Shown here in pieces: positions 11,991-20,593 of a stretch of 64,000 nucleotides of DNA. The stretch comes from Pseudomonas sp. (GTDB taxonomy: Bacteria; Pseudomonadota; Gammaproteobacteria; Pseudomonadales; Pseudomonadaceae). Made by a program: the position numbers and the translations under genes. Every line of letters starts with the position of its first letter. Positions within the stretch are counted from its first letter, which is position 1. Below the pieces are notes generated by a model. The model ran no database searches. It was not told the origin of the DNA and saw nothing but the letters and a program-made list of their open reading frames with translations. The stretch lies in contig NZ_JASLGE010000053.1 of NCBI RefSeq assembly GCF_030150285.1, positions 1 through 64,000 of the forward strand, given 5' to 3'.

Positions 11991-13265
11991 GTGTCAGAGG
12001 TAGCTCTCATGCCTGCTCCAGTCCTTCGCCTCTCCGACCGCCAGCTCAAGGCAGTCAAGGCAAAAGACAAGGATTACGTCCTCAGCGATGGTGACGGCCT
12101 CCAGCTCCGAGTCAGGAGCAATGGCTCGATGCTGTGGAATTTCAACTACCGCGAGCCGGTAACCAAAAATCGTATCAATATGGGGCTGGGCACATACCCA
12201 GAGCTCTCGCTAGCGAACGCCAGGAAGAAAGTGGTGGAAGCACGCGAGCTGCTTGCACAAGGCATTGATCCCAAGGTGCAACGCAATGCACAGGACGAAG
12301 CCAAACGAGCGGAGACGGAACATACGTTCGAGAACGTGGCCACTGCCTGGTTCGAGCTGAAGAAGGACTCCGTCACGCCGGCGTACGCCGAAGACATTTG
12401 GCGATCACTTACGCTGCATATATTTCCAGACTTGAAAACAACGCCGCTCTCGAAAATTACCGCACCGATGGTCATCGAACTGCTTCGCCCAATCGAGGCC
12501 AAAGGTAGCCTCGAGACAGTGAAGCGACTGAGCCAACGGCTCAACGAGATCATGACCTACGGGGTAAACTCCGGGCTGATTTTCGCTAACCCCCTCAGTG
12601 GCATTCGAGCGGTATTCAAGAAGCCCAAGAAAGAGAACATGGCCGCGCTACGACCCGATGAGCTTTCCGAGCTCATGATCGAAATCGCGAACGCCAGCAT
12701 CAAGCGGATCACCCGCTGCCTGATCGAATGGCAACTGCACACCATGACCCGTCCTGCCGAAGCGGCTACCACCCGATGGGCAGATATCGACTTCGACAAA
12801 CGCATCTGGACCATCCCGCCGGAGCGCATGAAAAAGCGGCGTCCGCATACCATCCCGCTGACCGAACAGGCACTCGCCTTACTGGAGGCGCTCAAGCCCC
12901 ACAGTGGCCACAGGGAATACGTGTTCCCGGCAGATAGAAATCCGCGCACCCACGCCAACAGCCAGACCGCCAACATGGCGTTGAAACGCATGGGCTTCCA
13001 GGACCGCTTGGTCAGCCACGGCATGCGCTCCATGGCCAGCACCATCCTGAACGAGCATGGGTGGGATCCGGAGCTGATCGAAGTCGCGCTGGCGCATGTC
13101 GACAAGGACGAAGTTCGAAGTGCCTACAACCGAGCGGACTACATCGAGCGCCGGCGTCCGATGATGGCTTGGTGGAGTGAGCACATCCAAAAAGCGGCCA
13201 CTGGTAACCTGTCGGCATCTGCGATCAATCAAACCAGGGACCACAACGTCGTGCCGATACGGTGA
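11991..13265 (+). CDS. P4-type tyrosine integrase of island 1
   Basis: 424-residue integrase: N-terminal DUF4102 arm-binding domain (LSDRQLKAVKAKDKDYVLSDGDGLQLRV), central SAM-like domain and C-terminal catalytic domain. Catalytic residues visible: Arg254 (TRPAEA), His343-x-x-Arg346 (HGMR), His369 (ALAHVD) and Tyr379 (YNRADY), counted from the GTG at 11991. ATG at 12009 (MPAPVLRL) is an alternative start. It lies 170 bases after ssrA, transcribed away from it, and should catalyse integration and excision at the tmRNA 3' end. A deleted relative lies at 30527. Confidence 0.94.
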   Translation: MSEVALMPAPVLRLSDRQLKAVKAKDKDYVLSDGDGLQLRVRSNGSMLWNFNYREPVTKNRINMGLGTYPELSLANARKKVVEARELLAQGIDPKVQRNAQDEAKRAETEHTFENVATAWFELKKDSVTPAYAEDIWRSLTLHIFPDLKTTPLSKITAPMVIELLRPIEAKGSLETVKRLSQRLNEIMTYGVNSGLIFANPLSGIRAVFKKPKKENMAALRPDELSELMIEIANASIKRITRCLIEWQLHTMTRPAEAATTRWADIDFDKRIWTIPPERMKKRRPHTIPLTEQALALLEALKPHSGHREYVFPADRNPRTHANSQTANMALKRMGFQDRLVSHGMRSMASTILNEHGWDPELIEVALAHVDKDEVRSAYNRADYIERRRPMMAWWSEHIQKAATGNLSASAINQTRDHNVVPIR

Positions 13266-13326
13266 GCGCTCACCGGACGCCGCTGGTAACCGAGGATGAC
13301 TCTCCAGATAGAGTGATGGTTAATTT

Positions 13327-13362
13327 GGCGACAGCGGCGACAGCGGCGACACCGGCGACAAC
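13327..13362. repeat. Tandem 9-base repeats (GGCGACAGC type)
   Basis: Four head-to-tail units: GGCGACAGC twice, then GGCGACACC and GGCGACAAC. The reverse complement of the same motif occurs inside a coding gene at 20300-20384, where it encodes VATVAGVAT. This stretch may be a leftover of a similar gene. Confidence 0.6.
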
Positions 13363-13493
13363 CCATGTAATACCTGGCCTGGAGCATGGCGACAGAGCTG
13401 GCGACTGTCGCCGCTGAAAGTCTTGCTCGTGGGGGCTTTCTCGGCAAAGCCCACGCGAGCGGGAAGGCTCCGCATTCCCACTCGCATGGGCTC

Positions 13494-13577
13494 TGCGTAA
13501 TTGCATCTCACTTGACCATTTGCATTGCCACTGACCAGTCGTTTGCATTCGCGCTGATCAGCCGTTTGCAGTTGATG
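13494..13577. repeat. Iteron-like array, left (inverted relative to 17949-18035)
   Basis: About 84 bases made of 19-23-base units each containing TTTGCATT and a CTGAnCAG half-palindrome (for example TTTGCATTCGCGCTGATCAG). The reverse complement matches 17949-18035 at roughly nine of ten positions by eye. The two arrays flank the HEPN and GHKL genes. Confidence 0.75.
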
Positions 13578-13822
13578 GGTGTCAGCGGGTGCCACTCAGA
13601 GCGAGTGCGTCAGCCAAGCACTGAAGGACTGCAACCGGCCAAGAAGCGGTCCCTCGCAATGGAGAACAATTAGCCTTAAGCAGTCGCTCGACACTGCATC
13701 TGCTCACCGCTTAAATTCCGCCCCTTGGGCGCACCAATCTCTAAAAATAAGTTTGACGACGGCATCCGCGTGCAACCCTATTGATGCGGCGCAATGGCAT
13801 CCCGGTTGTGGGAGTACTTCAG

Positions 13823-13999
13823 TTAGGCGGTAAGCAGGTATGGCATCTGTGCGACCGATGTGATCATGTACAGCAGCATAATGGGATCGACCTCTTCAAG
13901 ACCGATGGCGCGTCGCGCTTTTTCGATCAACACGAGCGTGCCTTCGTGGCTGGGCCTGATGAGCGTCTCGGCCACCAACTTCAACCGCTCTGAGTCCAT
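13823..13999 (-). CDS. Small protein of unknown function
   Basis: 58 residues, MDSERLKLVAETLIRPSHEGTLVLIEKARRAIGLEEVDPIMLLYMITSVAQ..., with an amphipathic N-terminal half and a hydrophobic C-terminal helix. The ATG at 13997-13999 has CAGGAA eight bases upstream; a longer start at 14017 lacks a ribosome site. It is divergent from the HEPN gene (93 bases between starts), so it could be a regulator or partner of that gene, but no known domain is recognised. It could also be a chance frame. Confidence 0.4.
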   Translation of the reverse strand: MDSERLKLVAETLIRPSHEGTLVLIEKARRAIGLEEVDPIMLLYMITSVAQMPYLLTA

Positions 14000-14091
14000 A
14001 ACGGATTCCTGCACCATTAAGTGCGCGATATCTTTTGACGAATAACGTGTTTCGAGCCTAAATTCTGATAACCAGGTGAAAAAGGATAATC

Positions 14092-15357
14092 ATGAATATC
14101 TGCAAATGCTTTCAATGCAACACATGTGGCACAAAAATCGATTGCAGAATTGGTATGTCAAACAGAGATATTCAACCATTCCAATTCGCTTGTCCAAAAT
14201 GTGAAGAGCGCATTTCATTTGTTTTTGGTCAGTCAGATGGTGAATTGCTGGGGGCCACAGAATTGGAGGATTTTGAGGGTCCTTTTAATGGAGCTAATCC
14301 TTTTGTTGATTTGCACTTGGATTTTCCAGCTTACTTCGGTGTTTACGTAATGGGCAGGACGACCTTCCTCAGGGTCACGCAAGAAATCGGTCATCAATCG
14401 TACCAACACTTGAATCTACGTTTGGACATGCTGAATACGCTCTACCCGATGCAAAATGACTTAAGAAGCATAATTACTCAGTACAAGCGTAGGGATATAG
14501 TGAATTTTGAAAAGACTTGCGAAAAAATACCCGGCGCCAGTCTAAAGTCGCGTAAAAAAGAGGATGTGCTAGCCGCGTTGTATTCCGCTACATCCGTAAT
14601 GTCTTCGCCGTTTACAATCCACGAGCACAATGCTGAAATAAGCACAAAGGCATCTGAGCTATTCATGTGGCTGCACCAATACCACAATGAAAAGACAATT
14701 GCATTTATTGACGAAATATTAGGCAATGAATTTCTCAAGAACCTGCACAATGATTGCTTATCTTTATATCCAAAGTTAGTCGCAATGGATTTGCCGTTCC
14801 GCTCAGCATTTTTTTACGATTATGCGAACACTGAAAATCTTGGTCAAATTCCCGCTCGAATATCTACAGCTGACTTCGATGTTTGCAGTAACTATTATAA
14901 GGATTTGGCAGAAGTTTTCGCTCGCCAACTTACTTTCTTGGCGGGCTTGAACAACCTCATAAAGCGTGGAGATAGTGATCTTTTCGAGCCATCTCTGAAA
15001 CTGACGAAAGCTCAGAAGGTCAGGCCTGAGCTTGAAAGCCTGAATTCGTTTGCAAACGTAGATCTGGGGAATAAACTGGCGTTTATAGACGACTGCTTTT
15101 ATCGCATTGACATGGATGCTATTGACAACAAACTCAGGAACGGCATAGCTCACTATAAATACGAATATAAAGAGTCAGCGCAAATAGTAACCTATTACCC
15201 CGGCAAAGAAGGTATGAGTCGGGATAAGTATTATGAAATCTCTTTCATGGATTTTATCAGGAAGTCGCTCCTATTGTTCAGGGAGGTTCATAGTATTAAT
15301 CACATCATGAAGGCAGCGCTTTTTTATTGCGTATTGGTTCTGAAAAAAGAAGTCTAA
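14092..15357 (+). CDS. Zinc-ribbon / HEPN-domain protein, putative defence RNase
   Basis: 421 residues, clearly more AT-rich than the core genome. The N-terminus has a zinc-ribbon pattern (C9-x2-C12 and C34-x2-C37, FACPKCEE). The middle is alpha-helical and not recognised. Near the C-terminus LRNGIAHYKY carries the HEPN Rx4H signature (Arg349, His354), preceded by helices, as in HEPN ribonucleases of abortive-infection and toxin systems. A ribosome site AGGTGAAAAAGG precedes the ATG. With the GHKL/nuclease gene downstream (233-base gap) it makes an isolated pair bracketed by inverted repeats. An RNase role is inferred from the motif only; some HEPN proteins are inactive. Confidence 0.65.
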   Translation: MNICKCFQCNTCGTKIDCRIGMSNRDIQPFQFACPKCEERISFVFGQSDGELLGATELEDFEGPFNGANPFVDLHLDFPAYFGVYVMGRTTFLRVTQEIGHQSYQHLNLRLDMLNTLYPMQNDLRSIITQYKRRDIVNFEKTCEKIPGASLKSRKKEDVLAALYSATSVMSSPFTIHEHNAEISTKASELFMWLHQYHNEKTIAFIDEILGNEFLKNLHNDCLSLYPKLVAMDLPFRSAFFYDYANTENLGQIPARISTADFDVCSNYYKDLAEVFARQLTFLAGLNNLIKRGDSDLFEPSLKLTKAQKVRPELESLNSFANVDLGNKLAFIDDCFYRIDMDAIDNKLRNGIAHYKYEYKESAQIVTYYPGKEGMSRDKYYEISFMDFIRKSLLLFREVHSINHIMKAALFYCVLVLKKEV

Positions 15358-15604
15358 TGTCTTCCCGCGGAGTACAAAACGCACTTTCACTGTTGGCTCA
15401 TTGCGGCCTGTGACGACAGGCAGCAATAGGCTGCACGTTACCGGTAAGAACGACGATGCCTGTTTTTCAATTTCGATGCGAGATGTGCTTTCCGTGCGCA
15501 GGGAGCCATCATTTGGCCATCGCCGTGTAGAATGAGCTGAAAAATCCTTTCGTGCATGTCGTTGATGTGCTCGGGGCCAACAACCTTCCATGATGGAATG
15601 CGAG

Positions 15605-17371
15605 ATGCAGCAAGCAAATTTTCAGGTTGACTCCCGACTGGCAACGTTGCTCAGCCAAGATTACTCAACGACAGAAAAAGCTCTTAAAGAGTTGGTTGAT
15701 AACGCATGGGATGCGGATGCAGAAGAGGTGGTTATCGAACTACCTGAGCCATTGACCGATGGCCCTATTGTTGTACGAGACGATGGCAACGGGATGACTC
15801 GCCAGGAGCTTGAGTCTCATTATCTGAAAATTGCATCTGATCGACGGATGCGGACTGATGGACGTACATCAAAAAAGCGGCGTCCGATCAAAGGCAAAAA
15901 AGGGATCGGAAAATTTGCTGGGCTGATGTCCGCTTCGGTGATGTGTCTCACCACAATGGCCCGTGGCCAACAGATTTCGTTCACGCTCGGTATTCAGGCC
16001 CTTGAGTCGGCGTCTGACATCGAACACTTGACGCTACCGCTTGAGGTGAGCGAATGCAGCTCCGAAGATCATGGAACCTGCGTGACACTGACGCATCTTC
16101 GCCAAGGGCTTCGTTACCCAAGCGCTGATCGACTACGCCAAGAACTGATCATGGAGTACGGTCGGCAGAAGGACTTCAAAATTATCATCAATGGTAAACC
16201 GCTGGGCATTGATGATCTTGAAGGCGAATTCACTGAAGTGCGGGGTACGTTTCCTGATGCGGGAGATGCAACTCTTCGTTTTGCGATTAGCAAAAAAAAG
16301 AGTGGTCTGAGACGCCCCGGTATTACTTTGATGGTGGAAGGAAAGGCAGTCGGCAAGCCTGGTTTTTTTGGGCTGGAGAACAGCGATGAGATTCCTGCTC
16401 GTCTGCTGAGAAAGTTGTATGGCGAGGTCGAAGCTGACGGGCTGATGGATTATGTGACAGCCGGTTGGGACTCGGTAATCGAAAACAGCGAGGCCTACCT
16501 ACAGATCGTCACCTTCGTGCAGGGAAATTTGGTTGAGGCTTTCCGCTCTACGCACGGTATGGAAATGCGGATGGCGCATGCTCGCTTGCAAAAAGCGGTC
16601 GCCGGCCGATTGGAAAAACTGCCCCAGCACAAGCGCGAGTTCGCAGATCGAGCAATCAAAAAGGTTTTGAAAAAATATTACGACGAACCTGCTCACAAGG
16701 TACAGGCCCTCGCGTTTGTCGTTCTTGAAGCCGTAGAACGCACTGAATACCGCTCTATCGTCGAGCATCTCGCTGAAGCAAATCGCGGCGATATAGTTAA
16801 CCTTGCTGATGCGCTGGAGAGCTTTGGCCTTGCCGACATGGCCGTTCTGGTCGATCAAGCTAGAGCCAGATTGCAGTTCTTGGACGACTTGGAGCGCCTA
16901 GTCCGAAATGAAGGCTGCCTTGAGTCAACGGTACACAAAGCTATAGAAGTGAATCTTTGGATTTTGGGTGCTGCATTCACCATCTTCAGCTCCAATATCA
17001 CTTTGAAACGGCAGATTGAGGAGCTGCTGAAACAGAAGTACTCCGGAGCGCAAGGCACGACCCGCCCAGACTTGTTGTTGAATGAAAGCTTGCTGGGGGA
17101 GTTCTTGCTGATCGAATTTAAGCGTCCCTCGCATCCTTTGAGCTTTGCAGATTACCAGCAAGCAACTAGGTATCGGCATGAGCTTACCGGGTATAGCGCT
17201 AAGCCAATAAAAGTTCTAGTAATAGGAGGGCGGATTGATAGCTTCCCGACCCGAGAGCTTGAGCCTGGAGTCAGCTGCCTATTATTTACAGATATTATTT
17301 CCACAGCACGCCGACAAATTGAATGGCAGCTTCAACGTGCACCGGGTTTTCCTGGCGCGCGGCTGGTGTAG
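15605..17371 (+). CDS. GHKL (MORC/Hsp90-like) ATPase fused to a PD-(D/E)XK nuclease-like domain
   Basis: 588 residues. The N-terminal ATPase has the N-box KELVDNAWDADA (Glu29, Asn33), DDGNGM (Asp60-Gly61-x-Gly63) and lid KGKKGIGKFAG (about 97-107). The middle (about 200-400) is helical and unrecognised. The C-terminal part shows a nuclease-like pattern, RPDLLL (Asp489) then LLIEFKRPSHPL (Glu504-x-Lys506) followed by YQQATRYRHEL. GHKL-nuclease fusions are known around bacterial defence loci. ATG at 15605 (MQQANFQVDS) has GGA at a proper distance; a start at 15590 adds five residues. Same direction as the HEPN gene, and probably functionally linked. Specific system not identified. Confidence 0.7.
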   Translation: MQQANFQVDSRLATLLSQDYSTTEKALKELVDNAWDADAEEVVIELPEPLTDGPIVVRDDGNGMTRQELESHYLKIASDRRMRTDGRTSKKRRPIKGKKGIGKFAGLMSASVMCLTTMARGQQISFTLGIQALESASDIEHLTLPLEVSECSSEDHGTCVTLTHLRQGLRYPSADRLRQELIMEYGRQKDFKIIINGKPLGIDDLEGEFTEVRGTFPDAGDATLRFAISKKKSGLRRPGITLMVEGKAVGKPGFFGLENSDEIPARLLRKLYGEVEADGLMDYVTAGWDSVIENSEAYLQIVTFVQGNLVEAFRSTHGMEMRMAHARLQKAVAGRLEKLPQHKREFADRAIKKVLKKYYDEPAHKVQALAFVVLEAVERTEYRSIVEHLAEANRGDIVNLADALESFGLADMAVLVDQARARLQFLDDLERLVRNEGCLESTVHKAIEVNLWILGAAFTIFSSNITLKRQIEELLKQKYSGAQGTTRPDLLLNESLLGEFLLIEFKRPSHPLSFADYQQATRYRHELTGYSAKPIKVLVIGGRIDSFPTRELEPGVSCLLFTDIISTARRQIEWQLQRAPGFPGARLV

Positions 17372-17724
17372 GCCGTCTCTAGTGGGTTTTGGACAGATTC
17401 CTGACTCTAGCCTTCGGAATTCAGCGACCCCGGGACTGCTCGCCATTATGGCTTGTGGCAGCTGATAAAAGGGCTCTGATATCGGGATACCTGTTGCGGC
17501 AACAGGCCCGATACAAAAACTGAAGACGGCTTCTGCAATTTTATCTAGAAGCGCGCTGAGCTGCCTGAAACAGGCCCTGGACAGCCTGCATTGTCGAGGG
17601 CCTGCAATGTCCACGCGACTGATTCAAGTGGTCCGAGCGCGCTTGCTGCTTTTCGGTGTGCAACTCAATGGAGAGGGAACGCATGACACGGGTCGATGGC
17701 CTTACGATCTGGTCGTCCGCTTTT

Positions 17725-17912
17725 GGCCGATTCTGTTGAAAACAGTCGACCCGGCCTGGCCAGCCATGCATTGAGTGGTGAAAACGCCATTTTTGCACGC
17801 TGCTACGTCAAATCTGAGCCCTGAACCTTCTGATTCAACACGCGGATTTCAATCTCAGAGGCGTACTTTTCTGCCGTGGAAATCGAAGCCGACTTTTTCA
17901 ACAGAATCGGCC
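17725..17912. repeat. MITE-like element or IS remnant with 24-base terminal inverted repeats
   Basis: GGCCGATTCTGTTGAAAA begins at 17725 and its reverse complement TTTTCAACAGAATCGGCC ends at 17912, so 188 bases are framed by near-perfect inverted repeats of about 24 bases. No transposase is encoded inside. Non-autonomous element or IS remnant is an inference from structure. Confidence 0.5.
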
Positions 17913-17948
17913 GTTCTCCGCCGGTCGTCACTACGGCGTGTGCTGGTC

Positions 17949-18035
17949 AAGTCGAATGCAAACGGTTGATCAGCACGAATGCAATTGACTGGTCAGTGAC
18001 AATGCAAATGGTCAAGTCCATGCAATTACGCAGGC
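17949..18035. repeat. Iteron-like array, right
   Basis: Direct units AATGCAAACGGTTGATCAG, AATGCAATTGACTGGTCAG and AATGCAAATGGTCAAG, with a last partial ATGCAATTACGCAG; spacing 23, 23 and 19 bases. Inverted copy of 13494-13577. No replication gene is adjacent. Confidence 0.75.
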
Positions 18036-18849
18036 TCACATTAAAAACCGACGAACAACCACCCGACCATGAAAAACCACCGACATCCAAGGTATTCCAG
18101 CGCTACCGATTGACGCAACAGCTGCCCCCAAAATACTGTTGACCGCGAGCAGAACGAGCGCTAAACCAGAACTGTACCAGCGCTGTCCTCGACAGCACCC
18201 AGGTAGCTAGAACCTTTGAGGCTACGCCACATCGTGGTGGTTCACCCCAAGTGCGATTAGCGTCCGGCGGCTCGCACGGTCACAGCGATGTGATGGATGC
18301 CTACTTCTCAACTTTGCCCACTGCGGCAACTCAGGCCTTCTCCTGGCTGTTCTGCAGCAACTTATCCGCTTGGCCATTTCTTGCGCCAACCTGCTGCCCG
18401 TCTCTTTGCCTCCTAAAGAGACGGGCGCATATCACACTGCTGCAGCCCTGCTCGCACGGGACTTTGCGGCTTTCCCCCTCGTGACAATCGGCGTGACAAA
18501 CACCGAATGCTCACTCACCACAGCGATGCCGATGATGGTGCCGCAGCCCAAGAAATGGACTGCACCTGACTGACAGTCAGGCATGCCCCGGTCATCACAT
18601 CACTGCCTTCACCTGACTCAGGATCTCGCGGCATTGGTCTCGTCAGCCAGTGCAGCCTCCACCCGCCCACTTCTACGGAAGTGTCCAGGAGGCCAGGTCA
18701 TGAGATGCCCAAGCTCCCGGCCGTAAGGAGCCGTCAGTCCCGCGTTAGTGGACAAACCTCACAGGTCGCAGGGGCCTTGATCCCTGATAACACTCAACAA
18801 CCGTGGCGGGATGAGTGAGGACGAAGTCGATAATCTCAGGAGAATTGCG

Positions 18850-20250
18850 ATGCAACTGTGCGAAGCGTTCGAGCCACCACAACCGTTGCTGGAATATCAG
18901 CAGGCGCCACTGTCCTACCCGGTCGAAGCACTGGGGGAATTGTTGGGCCCTGCGGTCGAACGACTGGCCGAGGTGATCGGCGTGCCCTGCGCCATGGCCG
19001 CGCAATCGGTGCTGGCCAGCGCTGCTCTGGTGAGCCAGGGTCATGCCAATGTCCAACTCGACGGCCGAACCTATCCGCTGTCCCTCTACCTACTGACGGT
19101 GGCGTCCTCGGGTGATCGCAAAAGCGCGGTGGACCATCTGGCACTGAAGGCCGCGCGTGACTGGGAACGACAGCAGTGGACCCTGTATGCGGAAAAGCTC
19201 AAAGCCTATCGCGCCGCTACCAACATCATGGCCAAACCCAAAACCTCAAAGAAACACGCGGAGGCGAAAGACGGTGAGCTATCCGAGCCGGTACCGCCAA
19301 GACTGATCATTGCAGAACCCACCATTGAGGCTCTGGTCAAAAGCCTGTGCCATGGTTTGCCCAGCATGGGCTTGTTCAATGATGAAGGTGGCCAGTTCTT
19401 GGGCAGCAGCACCATGAGCAAAGAGAACCTGCTTAAGGCGATCACCACCTTGTCGACACTGTGGGATGGCAGCCCGATTGATCGGGCGCGCTCCATGGCC
19501 GGAGAAAGCCTGCGAGCCTATGACCGCCGCCTCAGCCTGCACCTGATGCTGCAACCCTACCTGGCCAACCAGCTGTTCAAAGACCCGGTGATCAATGGCC
19601 AAGGCATCCTCGGCCGTTGCCTGATCAGTTGGCCCGAGCGCCTGGTCGGCCAGCGGCTCTACAAGGCGATTGACCTGAGCCGGGATGCCAAAGTCCAGCG
19701 CTACCAACAACGGATCACCACCCTGCTGCAACAGCCTTGGTCGATTCACCAGGATGGTTCACTCAATCCCGCCACACTGGAGCTGACTGCCCGTGCCCGT
19801 CGTGCCTGGATTGATATTCACGACACCATCGAATGTCAGTCTGGCGAGTTCGGCGAGCTGGCCGGCATCCAGCCTGTCGCGGGCAAAGCCGCGGCGAATG
19901 TACTGCGTATCGCGGGTGTGCTGGCCATGGTTGAAGAGGCCAGTGCGTTGGACGAAGCACACATTCAGCGCGCCTCCACGTTGATGGATTACTACCTGGC
20001 CGAGACCCAACGCCTGACCGAACAGGAGCCGGTCAATAGCCGATGCGAAGAGGCAGATCGCCTGCTGCGCTGGCTGGTGCAGAAAGGCTGGACTCACTTC
20101 ACCATTCGCGACGTCAATCGCAACGGCCCTCGTTTTGCCCGCAAGAGCGCTGACCATACCGCCTCTTTATTGGTCGTGCTGATCACTCATCGCTGGCTGA
20201 GCAGCCGCGACGGAAAAACTTTCGAGGTCCGCCATGTTTCGCCTCAATGA
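18850..20250 (+). CDS. DUF3987 (YfjI-type) P-loop protein
   Basis: 466 residues of the DUF3987 family, found in prophages and islands and related to helicase/primase-type ATPases. Visible: the family N-terminal block LLGPAVERLAEVIGVPCAMAAQS, a Walker-A-like ASSGDRKSAVD, and LFNDEGGQFLG. ATG at 18850 has CAGGAG seven bases upstream; a longer frame from 18811 lacks this. The last 17 bases overlap the next gene. It heads a four-gene overlapping cassette that ends in a tyrosine recombinase, so a DNA-processing role for mobility is likely but unproven. Confidence 0.75.
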   Translation: MQLCEAFEPPQPLLEYQQAPLSYPVEALGELLGPAVERLAEVIGVPCAMAAQSVLASAALVSQGHANVQLDGRTYPLSLYLLTVASSGDRKSAVDHLALKAARDWERQQWTLYAEKLKAYRAATNIMAKPKTSKKHAEAKDGELSEPVPPRLIIAEPTIEALVKSLCHGLPSMGLFNDEGGQFLGSSTMSKENLLKAITTLSTLWDGSPIDRARSMAGESLRAYDRRLSLHLMLQPYLANQLFKDPVINGQGILGRCLISWPERLVGQRLYKAIDLSRDAKVQRYQQRITTLLQQPWSIHQDGSLNPATLELTARARRAWIDIHDTIECQSGEFGELAGIQPVAGKAAANVLRIAGVLAMVEEASALDEAHIQRASTLMDYYLAETQRLTEQEPVNSRCEEADRLLRWLVQKGWTHFTIRDVNRNGPRFARKSADHTASLLVVLITHRWLSSRDGKTFEVRHVSPQ

Positions 20251-20593
20251 CGCGGTGCGCCGCTACCAGGCGCAACATCGATCGCAACTAGAATCGCGGC
20301 GTGTCGCCGCCTCTGTCGCCACCCTGTCGCCACGCGCCAGGCCAGAAACGAGGCGGGTTGTCGCCACTGTCGCCGGTGTCGCCACACCACCCTTGGAGCC
20401 TACCAACCTCGCCCTGCTGATTGAGCAACTGCGTGAGGAAGGGGCACTGCTGCAACACCACGAGAACGCCCTCCTGATCCGCCCGACACACTGGCAGCAG
20501 GTGGACAGGCTCAGCCCTCACTGGAAAGCCTTGCTGCTCTTTCTGCAAACCAACGAAAACGGTGATGACGATGGCCCTGGTCGGTCGGCGTGA
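20234..20593 (+). CDS. Small protein with Val-Ala repeats, recombinase-cassette partner
   Basis: 119 residues. The first third contains repeats VAASVATLSP and VVATVAGVATPP encoded by 9-base GTCGCC units; the rest (LALLIEQLREEGALLQHHENALLIRPTHWQQVD) looks like a compact helical/winged-helix domain. It overlaps the DUF3987 gene by 17 bases and the recombinase gene at its 3' end, so the three are translated together. Function unknown. Confidence 0.6.
   Translation: MFRLNDAVRRYQAQHRSQLESRRVAASVATLSPRARPETRRVVATVAGVATPPLEPTNLALLIEQLREEGALLQHHENALLIRPTHWQQVDRLSPHWKALLLFLQTNENGDDDGPGRSA

Larger units (their letters stand above)
13266..13822. other. Gene-poor stretch with repeats
   Basis: No convincing coding region. 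It holds four 9-base GGCGACAnC-type repeats (13327-13362) and the left iteron-like array (13494-13577), which are listed separately. Short open frames here have no recognisable features. Confidence 0.6.
17372..18849. other. Long stretch without a convincing gene
   Basis: About 1.5 kb with no supported gene. It contains a MITE-like inverted-repeat element (17725-17912), the right iteron-like array (17949-18035) and a perfect 11-base-stem hairpin (18397-18425, CCCGTCTCTTT / AAAGAGACGGG). Open frames are short and without known features. This looks like a junction zone between two acquired modules. Confidence 0.6.

Noticed and set aside
13494..13577. Possible CRISPR array in the short repeats
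   Set aside because: Units are 19-23 bases head to tail without spacers, only about four copies, no leader and no cas genes; the array is also duplicated inverted.
15358..15604. Small gene between the HEPN and GHKL genes
   Set aside because: Only short or antisense frames with no ribosome site or recognisable composition; probably a promoter or leader for the GHKL gene.
17949..18035. Plasmid-type replication origin (iterons)
   Set aside because: No Rep protein, no DnaA box or AT-rich melting region linked to it, and the element is chromosomal.
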